From contig JAOANU010000016.1 of assembly GCA_034387635.1 (NCBI GenBank), positions 186,001 through 250,000 of the forward strand: a DNA stretch of 64,000 nucleotides, in the 5' to 3' direction. Of the stretch, positions 46,163 to 57,514 are shown piece after piece. The position numbers were made by a program, and so were the translations under genes. The DNA comes from Rhodosporidiobolus odoratus. Lineage: Eukaryota > Basidiomycota > Microbotryomycetes > Sporidiobolales > Sporidiobolaceae. How positions within the stretch are numbered: the stretch's first letter is position 1; every line of letters begins with the position of its first letter. The notes beneath the pieces are model-generated. The model was not told the DNA's origin. It did no database searches and saw only the letters and a list, made by a program, of their open reading frames with translations.

Positions 46163-46674
46163 ATGCTTGACGCTCTTGTCAACCGGGAGAACACTATCAA
46201 GCAGAGGCAAACGGCTTTCCAGGTATGCTACACTCTCTCTACAGTTGCCGTCGCCGAGTTCGCTTCCTCTCCCCTCGAGCAGCCAAGTCCGACTAACACC
46301 CTTTCTTCAACAGGCGGACCAGCGCTTCGTCTTCCAGAAGGTCCCCAGGGCTCGTCTCTACATGGGTGTGTTGCTCTACCGCTCTCGGACGATGTCGCGG
46401 GTACTCTGGTTGACCCTCCTCTCCGGGCAAACGAACCAACAGTCTCCTTCATGACCCTCTTCACCATTGGTACCCTTGGTATCACCCAGGGCGTCTACAA
46501 GATGGCTACCGTGCGCTGTCTCTCCTCCCATCATCTCTCGGCGAGGAATGACACTAAGTCCCGCTCGTTCCCGCTTCTTCGCCCTCCTTCGACTGCCTCG
46601 CGATTCTATCATCTCGTTCACAACATTCTCCGCTCGACCAACATATTTGATCCTGGCAGGGCAACAAGAAGTAA
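46163..46674 (+). CDS. COX7: Cytochrome c oxidase subunit VIIa (Cox7-like)
   Basis: Small single-TM subunit of complex IV in the mitochondrial inner membrane. Exons 46163-46222, 46314-46365, 46443-46510 and 46660-46674 join in frame to 64 residues: MLDALVNRENTIKQRQTAFQ, ADQRFVFQKVPRARLYM, then VSFMTLFTIGTLGITQGVYK and MATGNKK. The basic matrix-facing N-terminal half followed by one hydrophobic helix and a short end matches the VIIa family in length and layout. Introns make up more than half of the gene, and the last exon codes only four residues and the stop. Confidence 0.87.
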
Positions 46675-47314
46675 AGGGTGCGATCGGGTCAGGTGGAGGA
46701 TTCAACGGCGTAGACAAAGCGGAAGGTGCACGGGCAACTCAAGAGGCAGTTGATAGGATCCAGCGTGGCTGTGCAGAGCGACCGATGGCCATGGCGCGTG
46801 TGATCCCTTCACTCCGACTTCGGCCATAAGTCGATCGCAACGCCCCAGAATCGCGCGCAACTACCGTCCTACTCTACCAGCTTCTTACGGAATTTACTCC
46901 CGTCGTTCCTTTCGCTGCTCTTTGCCTGCATATTCCTGTTTTTCGCTCCTCCTCGGATATCGCCTACCGCCTACCATGCTACGGTGCATCGCACGTACTC
47001 AGGCGCACCCTTCTTCGTCGACTGGTCAACGCTGTAGCGCAATGTTTGTCCAGCCGACTGCTGCGCCCGACATGACTTCTCTCTTGGTCTTTCAGCTTGG
47101 CCTTTAGCTGTCGACCCCTGGTGATCCTGGTCCTGCCCTTCGCTTATCAGCACAGTCGCTCTCAGACTCGGATACCACTGACCAGGCGCCCGACTGCTTG
47201 CGAAGAACAGAATGCGAATGCAAGAAAACGTAGCGTGGATATCCAAAAGTGGATAGCGAGTACAGAAACCGGCCGCGAAGCCGGCGAGGAGGATGGGCGG
47301 GGGAGAATCGGCGC
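46675..47314. other. Convergent 3' flanks of COX7 and RPF1
   Basis: Short ORFs only, none supported. No terminator-like structure can be defined by eye. Confidence 0.5.
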
Positions 47315-49180
47315 TTAAAGGAAGAATTTCCGCCGCGAGACTTGCATTTTTGCCTGGACGTCGGAAAGGAAAGGATAAGGTCAGCCCGCTTGAACACCGC
47401 AGTGATAAGTGCAAAGAAAGAGACGACTCACGTCCCAGTTCCACTCCCTCCTCTTCGCACCCTCCCTGACCCCTCCCTCCCCCTTACCCGCATGCCAAGT
47501 CTTACCCACCGTACTCAACTGACTCTTCAACTCTGGGTTCTTCTTCTTCCCTACACTGGGGAGAGGGACTGCTTCTGGTTCGGGAGAAGCAGAGGGCGAG
47601 GGCGAAGGGCGGTAGAGTGGGTGGGACGGTTTCTTGCGGATGCGAGTTTCGGAACGAGGGCGCTTCCTGCTTGGCGCAGGAGGGGCCGACGCGTCGGAGG
47701 TAGATGCTTCAGCGGAAGCAGAGGTAGAGGCGGCAGCCTCTGGCCCAGGTTGACCTGCAGCGTCGGCGACATCCAGACCAATCTCGCGACGAGCAGCCTC
47801 TTCCTCCTCCGCGTCATCGTCTTCTTCTTCATCCTCGAACCCATCGACTTCCATTCCCTCCTCGTCCCCTCCCAACTCCCCACCCTGCGGCTGCTCCCCA
47901 TATTCCTCGGCTTGCTCCCCCGTTTCCGCCTCATACTTCTCCCTCATCTTCCTCTCGTCCCCCGTCTCCCCCAAAGGTCCCCTCCGGATCCACCTCATCT
48001 TAATCGTCATCTGCGGTCCGATCTCCTGCATCCTAGTCTTGATCGTATCATCAATCTCATTCTCCGGGTTCGGTTCCGTCATCCTCTCAACATCCGACTG
48101 TTTCTTCGTCTTACCCAACCGATGCGATTTGAGCGCAAACATGTATCGGTATCGACGGATAAAAACAAAGTCTCGAGAGTTTTGGGCGAGGACGACTTGT
48201 CGACCGATGTAGCCTTGAGAGGCGAGTTTGGCGGCCGTTTGGGGAGGGAGGAAGAGTTGAGAGAGGAGGGTGGCGAGAGAGAGACCGAGGGGGGTTTGGA
48301 AGTGATTCAAGACGAGTTCGGGAGGGTGAGAAGTAGACTTGGCATGACCCTGCGTCAAAGGATAAGGTTAGCGGAAAATCCTGGAGAAGAGAAGAACGAG
48401 CTTACGGGGATGTCCTTGCACAAGGTGATGCCAGTCAAGCGGAAGTGAGCAGTCGGGCCATATGGCAAGAGCGACATAGTGAGAGAGCCTGGGACATCAA
48501 GGAAGGGTAAGCTGAGTTGAGCGCAGAGTGGCAGTGATTGAGCTGTACGCACTCGGCTTCTGGTGATCTTCTCCCACGACCGCAATCGCGCCATACCCCC
48601 TCTTCCTCGCCCACCTCGCCACCCTCCCCAGCTCAAACTTCGGACTTCGCCTCGGTACCACATCCGCCCTACTCTTGCCGCCAAGCAACGCCTGGAAATC
48701 CTCCAAGAACGCCTTGGTGAATAGCGAAGGTGGTTTTCCCGGACTCGTCGTGATGAGGACCTTCGGTTCTGTTCGAGGAGGTGCGCCTTCGACAAGCTCG
48801 GGAGCAGCCGGGAAGAGGTTGGAGAGGGTGCCCATGTCGACGTGCACGTCGCCGGTTTCTTCGTTCACCGTGACCGGGGCGGGGCGGGTTCGAGCATCTT
48901 CGTATTCGTCGTCTGCTCCGAGCCACTCTCGGGTGTTCTCGATCGTGCGAGGGATGCCTGCAAGACACGTCGAGTGTGAGCAACGCCTGTAAGAACGATC
49001 GCAAGAAAGGAAGAAAAAGAGCGCACCTCGCTCCACGGTCTCTCCCCTAGCTTCAGCTTCCTTTCGTGCGATACGCTTCTTGAGTTTTGCCTGGCTCTGT
49101 TCCTTCTTGGCTTTTTGCAGCAGTTGCGAGCGAACGACCTTGTTGCGGATGTTTCGGATGTCCTTCTTTTCCAGAGGCAT
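47315..49180 (-). CDS. RPF1: Ribosome production factor 1 (Brix domain)
   Basis: Nucleolar Brix protein needed for assembly of the 60S subunit (27S pre-rRNA processing). The start at 49180 (MPLEKKDIRNIRNKVVRSQL) opens a basic helix typical of Rpf1. The Brix domain follows: PKVLITTSPGKPPSLFTKAF, LGRVARWARKRGYGAIAVVG, LTMSLLPYGPTAHFRLTGI, PPELVLNHFQTPLG and NSRDFVFIRRYRYMF. The signature end of the domain is MQEIGPQMTIKMRWIRRG. An unusually long acidic and Ala/Ser-rich insert of ~130 residues comes next, then REWNWD spliced to AKMQVSRRKFFL, the conserved Rpf1 C-terminus; this last exon sets the stop at 47315. Divergent from MGM101. Confidence 0.92.
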
Positions 49181-49701
49181 GGTGGCAGCGGTTCAGAGCG
49201 AGACGTGGGGGAGCCTGTACTTGTAGAAGGCTGTAAGTCGAGTCCGTAGAAGGATGACGAGGTGACTTACAGGAAGACGCGAGGAGCAAGTCCGGCTGAT
49301 TGAGCTCGACGGGGCGCTAACAGCGAGACGGGATGAACGGGGTAGACGGCAGGCGTCAGGAACACTCGCGGCTCTTTTGCAGCTGTTGCGGGTGGCTCAC
49401 GACACTGTCGACGGCTGTGAGGAGGCGAAAAAGGCGCGAACTGATGAAGTCGAGGAAACTGGCAAGGAGGGGTGTGAGGCACTGAAGTGGCTGTAGAGAG
49501 TCAGTATATAGTCCAGTCGATAGTATGCGGGTTAAGTCGTGCTCACCTAGGTTGACGCTGCTGAGTAGAGGTCGTTTCTCACTCTGGGAGGGCAAGCTGA
49601 ACGAGGTTTGTATTCAACATTACAAACTGACCTCGAGCCATTTGTACTCAACCATACAAATTGGCTCATCCTGCCTTTTGACAGTTTCCACCGACCCAGC
49701 C
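49181..49701. other. Divergent promoter between RPF1 and MGM101
   Basis: About 520 bp separating two divergent starts. Contains the twin palindromes listed separately. No further gene. Confidence 0.55.
49607..49660. promoter_or_regulatory. Two near-identical 20-bp palindromic elements
   Basis: Each element is TTTGTA, eight bases, TACAAA: 49607-49626 (spacer TTCAACAT) and 49641-49660 (spacer CTCAACCA). They lie in direct orientation, 34 bp apart from start to start, and end 41 bp before the MGM101 ATG. They could bind a dimeric factor on DNA or form paired hairpins in the leader RNA. The UGUA core also resembles Puf-type sites. Function is inference. Confidence 0.6.
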
Positions 49702-50939
49702 ATGGTCACTCGCTCTACACGCTTGATCCGCCTCGGTACGCAGGCAGCATCAACACAATCACGCGCTGCATCGACCACTTCGACCTACAAACCTCGTTAC
49801 ACTCCTCGATACCCACCTCGCACAGCCCCCGCACGAACCGCCACTTCTCCTTCAACTTCACCTACATTAACCGCAGATACACAGAAGACAGTAACAACAC
49901 CAGCACCGACAGCGACGCCCGTAGTGGCAGCTGCAAGGGAGGTGCCGACGCCGCAACCGGTCCTCAACGCCATTCCTGAGGAATTCGACTCGCCCCCCAC
50001 CGTCGACTCTGCTCCTTCCCCTTCTTTACCTTCTGCCTTCACTCGTAAGCCCGTAATTTCGACGCCCGAGGCCTCTCCAGCGTTCCCTCCGACGAGCGTG
50101 GCTTCGACCTCGTCTCCCCTCGCAAGCGCCTTTTCTCCCTCTCCCGCCGCTGCGCAACCAGAGATCGACTGGTCTACGTCGTACCACGGCTTGTCAGCTT
50201 CGCCGTTCACGAAGGAACAGGCAGATGTTCTGATGAGGCCGCTGGAGCAGGTCGAGATTGAGATCAAACCGGGTGCGTCTTCCTTTTAGTCTTTTCCTCT
50301 GCCGTACTCATTCTGCTTATTCTGTGCAGACGGATTGCTGTATCTTCCTGAGATTCTGTATCGACGCATCTTGAACAAGGCGTTTGGACCGGGTGGTTGG
50401 GGCATGGTGCCGAGGGGAGAAATGACGGTCATGAAGAACATGGTGACGCGGGAGTGGGGACTTGTTGCTGGTGGCCGGTACGTCCCCGCCCCTTCACTGG
50501 CGGAATCACTGTGCTGATAGTACGCGAAACAGACTCGTCTCGGTCGCTCGAGGCGAGCAGACTTTCTTCGACCCGTCGGGTATGCCGACCGCCACTGAGG
50601 GATGCAAGAGCAATGCTCTGATGAGGTGCTGCAAGGATCTGGGAATCGCAAGCGAGCTCTGGTGCGTCTGGCGCCGTGCTGCTTCATTGGAAGTAGCTTT
50701 CCTGACCTTCCCAATTGTCTGCCTTTGCAGGGATCCGGTCTTTATTCGCGCTTTCAAGGTTCAGCACTGCGTCGAAGCATGGACGGAGCACGTTGTGAGC
50801 AAGAAGAAGTGCGTCGATCTCCATTTCTTCCTGCTTACTCCCTCTGCTGACGCGCCTTTTTTCCGTTCACAGGCAAAAGCGCTGGCGCAAGAAGGGCAAC
50901 AAGTTCGAGTACCCTTACCTTGAAGCCAAGGGTTTCTGA
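49702..50939 (+). CDS. MGM101: Mitochondrial genome maintenance protein Mgm101
   Basis: Rad52-related single-strand-annealing protein of mitochondrial nucleoids, needed for mtDNA recombination and repair. The start at 49702 ([20 protein letters not shown]) gives a basic Ser/Thr-rich presequence. A disordered Pro/Thr/Ser linker of ~140 residues is longer than in yeast. The conserved core begins [20 protein letters not shown] and continues [44 protein letters not shown] joined to [12 protein letters not shown], and [20 protein letters not shown]. It ends in the basic tail [20 protein letters not shown]. Five or so exons with 50-70 nt introns. Confidence 0.94.
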
Positions 50940-51431
50940 GTTGCCTGCAGTGGACGTTGGATTTGTCTCTCCATGCCTCGATGTGTATGCTTCCTTGACT
51001 GGCTGTAACCCTACGCACTGCACCTCCCTCCGCTTTTTCGCGGCTTGATCCGCTCGTTCCCTTTGTCGTCGTCATGGCGATGTCAACCCTGGATTGGTTG
51101 CACTGCTGAGTATGACAGACTGGCCGGTGTACAGTGAGCATCTTGCATGTATTGCTGAGAGCGCTTTGTCCGACAGAAGCCACGCGAGGAAGGAATCGGG
51201 ATGAGCTAGCTCGATCGCCCGGCCGCTGATTTCGTTTCGGCGTCTCGCAGTCGCTCTCTCTCCACTCGTACGACTCGCCTCTAGCTCTGTACTCGTCTGT
51301 TTGTGCAGAGAACACGCCTATCGTGGTCCGACCGTTGCAGAGCTAGCGCCAACTTTGCCGACCCTCATCAGCCGATCCACCGTTTCGGTTCTCTCTCTTC
51401 CCCCTTCTCTCCCCCTTCCACCCTTTCCACC
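50940..51431. other. Intergenic, promoter of first four-TM gene
   Basis: About 490 bp with a pyrimidine-rich run just before the ATG at 51432. Nothing else seen. Confidence 0.5.
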
Positions 51432-52791
51432 ATGGTCAAACCCCGCTCAAGGTCATATGTCATACCTCTCTATCCCTCCCGCCTCCCCGCCCTGGTCGTC
51501 AGTAGCTCCAGCCTCCTCCTTGCCTCTGGCCTCGGCATCTGTCTACACGTCTGGACAAGCAATCTCAATGGGGAACTCGCGGCTGACTCGGATGGAGTAG
51601 ATATGGATGAGAGTACCGTCGTCGCTTGGTGGGCTGGGGAGGCCGCGTTGAAATGGAGCTTGTTGAGCGCAGGTGGGTCATTCTGCGGAGTACTCGGCTT
51701 GCTGCTGGTCAGTCCCCTTTGCTCGTCACACCTCGATACAAGCCACTGACGCCAGCATTCAGTCCAACTCCCGGCTGCATCGCGTCTTTGCCATTACCAC
51801 CGCCGTCGACCTCCTCGCGACCGTCTTCCTCACCCTTGTCCTCGCCCTTCTCACCTTGACTCCCGTCCTGTCTCAGCCCTTCTCGGCCTTCCTCTGCTCC
51901 TCGACTTTTGCCTCAGACTTCTCCGGCTCGCCGACGTCTCTCCTCAGCGCTCACCGCGAGCGCGAAGGTTTGACTTGGTCAGACGGGGTCGAACTAATCT
52001 TCTGGGGTGTCGAAACGTGCGAAGACTCGTGGCGCGTGGGCATGGTCCGCGTCATCCTTGGATGCATCGTCGCCTGCGCGCTGCGAGTGTACGGTACGTG
52101 GCTCAGCTGGGAGATGAATGGCGAATTGAGGGAGAAGGAACTGAGGGATCAAGGCGAGGCTTGGGTCGATCAGGAGATGTGTGAGCTCGTGGATCAGGTG
52201 CACAAGAACTCAAGTGCGCTGGAGGAGCCGCACAACAGGCCAAGGAGTAACTCGACTTCCTCCCTTCGCGCTGCGAGGAGGGGAAACACCCTCCCTCTCT
52301 ACGTCTCGACCTCCGAAGCTGGGAACAGCAAGCGTCCGCGGTCGCACACTGTCTCCCACTCTGCCTACGATCAACACACCAGGCGGCATCCTCAGCTCGT
52401 CCTTGTCCCCTGCATCCTGGACGAGCATGGCAACCCGGTCTACTCGCCGTCTTCTCCCTCATTCGCCCTTCCACCTTACCCCTCTCCACCCCGTCAACGC
52501 TCGAACACTCACAACGCTGCTACTTCGGTCTCTCCTCGCTCGACCTCCCGCTCGAGTAGCCGCTCATCGCACTCCCCTCTTTCGACTCGTTCCCGCTCTT
52601 CTTTCTCGACTTCGACTCGCCCGATAATTTCCCCTCCGTTGATGACGCTCACCGACGAACCAGAGGAGATGGTGTCATCGCCACCGCTCACGCCTACAGC
52701 GTCGTCCACCGGTGCCATCAGCGGCGCGGACGAGCGTGCCAACCGGCGGGCGAGATCAAGGAGTGAGAGCGAGTCTGCGCCTCGCCCATAG
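51432..52791 (+). CDS. Four-TM membrane protein, tandem member 1
   Basis: Unrecognised tetraspan protein of ~434 residues, two exons. The start at 51432 has a CCACC-ATGG context. TM1 is LPALVVSSSSLLLASGLGIC; an acidic loop follows (DGVDMDESTV). TM2 is LLSAGGSFCGVLGLLL joined across the intron to SNSRLHRVF. TM3 is AVDLLATVFLTLVLALLTL. A loop with two Cys follows (AFLCSSTFASD, GVETCEDSW), and TM4 is RVILGCIVACALRVYGTWLS. The remaining ~220 residues are cytosolic and Ser/Arg-rich (SRSSSRSSHSPLSTRSRSSF). TM number and the Cys-containing loop between TM3 and TM4 recall tetraspanins, but no CCG motif is present. The layout is shared with the next gene. Confidence 0.7.
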
Positions 52792-53138
52792 GCTTTCCTC
52801 TACACCTCCCTTCTCCTCCCCTTTACTGTATCCTGCTTCGCTTGTCGCCTTTTCTACGTTTGCCTTTCCTAGCCCTGTGTTGTTTGTTGCCTCCCTGTTC
52901 GTGTTCCTGCTTTTCCCACCTCGGCTTTCGCATGCCCTGTACTCTCTGTTCTCGATCCAGCTTTCTCTCCTGCCTGTATTCCTAGTACCCCAGACGCAGC
53001 CTGTATACCCATTCCGCAGCTCTGCTTCTACATTCCGTTTTTGCGCGCTTGACCGCCTCTGTGACAAGCGGCAAATTGCAAGCCGAGGAGTTTGGTATTA
53101 GTCTGAGTAGTTGATCTCCTCCCTCTTCCCACCTGAGC
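52792..53138. other. Intergenic between tandem four-TM genes
   Basis: About 350 bp of pyrimidine-rich DNA; nothing else seen. Confidence 0.5.
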
Positions 53139-54862
53139 ATGCTATCCTCAACTCCTGCAAAACCACCAACGAGACTCACAGTGGCTCTGATAGCCTTGAC
53201 AAGCATAGTCTTTCACCTCTGGCTGGCGAGTAAACTAGGAGGAATCCGATCAACCCTCTTCGCCGTAGTGGGGCTGGATGAGGGTCCCGCAGGACAGGCG
53301 GATGATGCCAGAGATCTCGAAGGCGCCGAGTACAAGAGATTGGCGGGAGTAGGGGCATTGCTTGGGATCGCTAGGGTTAGTCATTCGGTTTACCCTTTGT
53401 CGAGGTGTCGGAGAGGAGGGGATGGGCTGACGATTTCGTAATGACAGCTGTGGGCGTTGTGCTCCGCTGGGATAGCTACAGCGGGAGTGTATGGTTTGGT
53501 CAAGGTAACCTACATCCGCTTGCTGCGACGTAGACAGCCGAATTGACCTTTGACTTCTCATTCCAAACCTCCTGACTCTCGACATGAGCAGGACCGCCTC
53601 CCCTTTCTCCGTCTCTACGTCCTCAACTCCTTCCTCTCCCTGTCCCTCGACTTCCTCCTCCTCTCCCTCACCTTCCTCCTCCTAACCCTCTCCTCCTCTT
53701 CTTCCTCCTCCTCCAACAACGGACTCTCCCTCGCGACAACCCTCTGTCAAGCAATCTCCTCGTCCCCTTCCGCTTCAACCTCCCTCTCCCTCTCCATCGG
53801 TCTCCCCGACCTCCTCGGCTTGAGTCTGGAAACCTGCGAAGACCGGTTCGACGGATTGCTCTTTTCCGCATTGTCGACGTTGGCAGTGGTAGAAGCGTTG
53901 AGAGGATGGGCGGCCTTGAGGGTCCTCGCTTACTACAGTGGAATGGCTGTGAGACGAGGCGGACGAAGTGGGAGAAGACCGGACGACCTTTCCCTTCTTC
54001 CGGAACGTCGTGAAGGGGCCGGAAGAGGAGGAGGAGAACGCTACCACGATTCACCGGTTGAGCTCGACTCAGCCGGCACGCTGCACAACAAATCGAAGCG
54101 TCGCAACTCGTTCAGGAGGGATCGGAGTAACAGTCGCTCGATGCATCTCAGTGGCGGCAGCGGAGGAGGAGGGGGAGGATCTTCGAACGAGACGAGGATT
54201 TTACTCCTCCCCCGGGCGGAGGATGCAAGCAGATCGGGAGGAGGGGGGGATGTACCGGCTCTTACGCTGACGGCTAGTTCGCCAGTAAGAACCAGTTTTC
54301 CGCCTAATGCTCAGTCGCCGAGGAAGACATCGGCGGGAGGAGGAGGAGGCAAGGGAAAAGTCCTCGTCTATGCGCCTGTACGCCGGCTTCCTTCCCTTTT
54401 CTTCAGTTCAGCGGAGCTAACCTCGCTTTGTCTATGTGTGAGTAGGTCTACATGGACGCCGAAGAAGCCCGAACCTGCGGTGCGACCGAACTAGTCTTGC
54501 AGGACAAGCGGTCCCGATCTTCCCATTCGTCTTCTTCCTCCTCAGCCACTATCACTGCAGGCGCCCGATCTCGTTCTTCCACTATCGTGCCTAGCTCCTA
54601 CTCCAATTACACCGACACTGTCTCTTCTGCGCCATCGAGCGGTCTCACAGTCGATACGACCAAAGCCGCACAACGCCCATCGCAGACTGGATCTACCCTG
54701 GTCAGGCAAGATTCCGACGAGGCGGCTACGCCTCTGGCGGTCAGAGCGCCGACACTTCCGTACGGTGATGCGCCTCAGCAGGCGGGATTGTTGGAGGTGT
54801 TGAGAGGGGATTTGGAGGCGGAGGGAGTAGCAGGTGGGGCAGATAAGGGCAAGTTGGCCTGA
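53139..54862 (+). CDS. Four-TM membrane protein, tandem member 2
   Basis: Unrecognised tetraspan protein of ~480 residues in four exons. TM1 is LTVALIALTSIVFHLWL, TM2 comes from GVGALLGIARLWAL with CSAGIATAGVYGLV, and TM3 is SLSLDFLLLSLTFLLLTL. A Ser-rich loop with CQAISSS and LSLETCEDRF precedes TM4 (LFSALSTLAVVEALRGWAAL). A long Gly/Ser/Arg-rich cytosolic tail follows (RRNSFRRDRSNSRSMHLSGG; a poly-Gly run; SRSSHSSSSSSATI). The ETCED motif before TM4 and the overall plan match the upstream neighbour, although the rest has diverged strongly. Function unknown. Confidence 0.7.
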
Positions 54863-55262
54863 GACGTGATTCAGGAGACGTGGGGGAGATGGACAACGGT
54901 CCCAGTCGTCGTCTCTTATGTGTAGCTTTCTTTCTTCGTTCGTTAACGCCTTTTGCGCCGCATAGTGTTGTTCTCCCTGTCCCCTCTCCTTTCTTCTCAG
55001 TCTATCTCGCCAGCGATCTCAGCAGAGAGCAGCGAGAGCGCAGAGAGAAAAACAAAAAGGAAAGAGCGAAAGATGTGCAATACTATAAGCTGATCCAGTC
55101 AGTCCAATTCTGCAGCAGAGTTCTACAAGGTTGAGCCACCGGAATGTCTGCTGCATATGCAGAATACAACGATTCATCCGAATAGTCGATAGTCGATAGT
55201 CAAAACACAGAAGAACACAAGACGTGCACTCCTTTTAAGCCTTCTCCCCCCTTCCTCTTCTT
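54863..55262. other. Convergent 3' flanks
   Basis: AT-richer than its surroundings, with a short repeated GTCGATA near 55.19 kb. No gene seen. Confidence 0.5.
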
Positions 55263-57514
55263 CTATTCCCACGACGAGGTATCAACCGGCCAGCCCCACC
55301 TCTTACACCACTCCTCAATAACAGGTGTCATGTCATCCCTCATCCCCCAATGACTATGTTCATCATGATGAGATGCTTGACACCAAAACCACCAGGCTTG
55401 GATGCCTTGCCCGCGGTTTTGTGGGGGGATGGAGAGGGAGCATTTAGGGGAGGTGGAGTGGAGGTTGCCTTGGACGAAGAGTCCGCGAAGAGGTGGTGGT
55501 GATGCTGAGGAAGAAGAAGGGGAGGAAGGGGAGGGGGAGGAAGGGGAAGAATCGAGGAGGAAGGATGAGAGGGCGGCGGAGACGGCAAAGTTGGAACGAG
55601 AGGAAATGACAAGGTCGGCCCGTTGAAGGGCGTACCACTGCAGAGATTGACAGACGTCAGTCAGGAAGAGCACAAGCAATCACTCGATGTTGGAGAGAAG
55701 GAGTAGTAGGTGTGTGATTTACCTCGAGCAAAGTGTCGTGGAAAGAGGCCAATGAGCGGTTCAACCGCTGATCCAGCGATGACCACATAGGTAGCTGGGC
55801 GTTAACGTGCGTTGGTGGGGTCGCGCTTGAAAAGACACGGGAGGTAGGCGAGAGCTCGTTGATAAAATGGTTGCGAGCGGCAACAGAGTCCGAAGCTGCA
55901 CGGCGGAAGACGAGGTGAAGACGAGGTCAGGGTCGTCATTGCGAGTCGCTGGTGCGAAACTTGTTGCGACTCACTGAGGAAGTAGCGAGGCTTGACCGTC
56001 GATCCCGCTTCAGCCAATAAATCGCTCAAGCATTCCTCCTGCCACCTCCAAGCCTCCGGCGAAACCAGCGCATGAGGATCCTCGAGGACCTGATCTCCCA
56101 CCCTGATCTGCAAGGCGACAGTCGGGTTTTTCGAGGGATCTGATTGAGGAGGAAGAGAGGGGAGGAGGGTGTCGATTTTGGCTTGAAGGGCGGGGACGGG
56201 GGTGAGGAGGTAGTTGACCATGCAGCCGGGCAGGGAGCGAGGGGAGATGGAGGAGAGGCGAGAAGCGAGCGGATGTGTCGAAAGAGAGGGATTGTCGAGA
56301 AGGGCTTCCATAGCCGGGATGTTGGAACTGATCGAAGGTTGTCAGCGGGACTTACCTAGGAGCATACAATACTAGGCAGGAGCTCACCGGACCCAGACCA
56401 CATCTCGCAGAGTCTCCTTCCAGTTTCTTCGCGAATACTCGTCCATCTGCATCCCGCAAGACAAAAAGGTCAATATCGCTGCTCCAGTCAGCGAAGGAGT
56501 CAGTGAAGCCTAGACCTACCGTTTCCCACAGCATATTGTCGTTCCGGATGACCTGAGAGCTTCGACCAGCCAAGAGTTGTCGGTAGTCCTCATACTCGAA
56601 TGACAAGCTCGGCGAGGAAGGACGCAGGAAGAAACCCATTGGGGCAGGGCGGTCCGACTTGATCAAGAAGGCACGGTCGGCTGTGGAAAGAATAGTCAGT
56701 ACTGGGTAGGAACTGGGGAAGAGAAGGACGCGTCGAATTACTGAGAAGGGCCAGTAAAAACGATGTTTGCAACCCCCCAATGCGGTCGCCCCACCCATGG
56801 CACTTGTAGAACGTGTCGCATCGCCTGCGATAGTGTCCCGGGCCGTCAGCTGACAGCAGAGGCCAAGAACACCCACGGGGTAGCAACGCACCAGATCACG
56901 ACCGGTATCGTACTGTCCCCTGCCATAAATCTGCTCTGCCTGCCCTCAAACTCCCGCATCCAGCTTGACCATCGTCCCCCTCCACACTCCTCCTGAAACC
57001 GAACGTTCCCGTCCAGCGAAGACGACCGTTCGGACCGCACCGCCTCAACCGCTGGTCTCCACCCTCTCTCGTTGCCAAAACACCGCTCCTGCAGGTGCAA
57101 AGAGCAGGGGACCATCCTCAGGACCTGCGAGATCTGGTACAGCGATCCAACGGAGAAGACGGCCCCCGGGAGCACCCCCGCGGACACGAGGAGCAAGACC
57201 AACGACAAGACGAGGGGCCGTCGCCAAGAGGGCCTGCGCTCCATGGTTCGCGGTGCCGGCCGCCAGTCGAGGCTGGATCTGAGCTCCTTACATCTTCGGG
57301 GTGCTGGGAAAGGAGGGTAACCGGGTGGGCAGAAAGTAGGAGTGGTTTGGTAAAGCGAGTCGTCGCGGGCCGGGTCGTCTTGGTCGTCTTCGAGGTCGGA
57401 TGGAGAGTAGGGACCGGTTTCTTCGTCGCTGCCGTAGTTGCGAGTTCGTTTCAAGAGAGGGTCGAGATCTGGGTTGGTGTTTCGTCGAGCTGCTGAGACG
57501 TTGGGGCTCAGCAT
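55263..57514 (-). CDS. Type II membrane glycosyltransferase, fucosyltransferase-like
   Basis: Probable Golgi glycosyltransferase. The start at 57514 (MLSPNVSAARRNTNPDLDPL) gives a cytosolic tail rich in Asp/Pro, then one signal anchor (PLVLSLVLLLVSAGVLPGAV). Lumenal exons carry CDTFYKCHGWGDRIGGLQTS, close to the HGxGDRxxGL donor-site motif of fucosyltransferase-like enzymes. RAFLIKSDRP, VALQIRVGDQ and ALQRADLVISSRSNFAVSAA follow, in the usual order of the GT-B C-lobe (RxGD, then a D-S-x-F motif). It ends HWGMRDDMTPVIEEWCKRWG. About eight exons. The exact donor and acceptor sugars are unknown; xylosyl- or other GDP/UDP-sugar transferases are possible. Confidence 0.65.

Noticed and set aside
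45577..46200. 207-codon minus-strand ORF upstream of COX7
   Set aside because: No domain, signal, coiled coil or splice context; overlaps the COX7 start.
47249..48448. 399-codon plus-strand ORF
   Set aside because: Antisense to RPF1, whose Brix motifs and C-terminal exon are clear.
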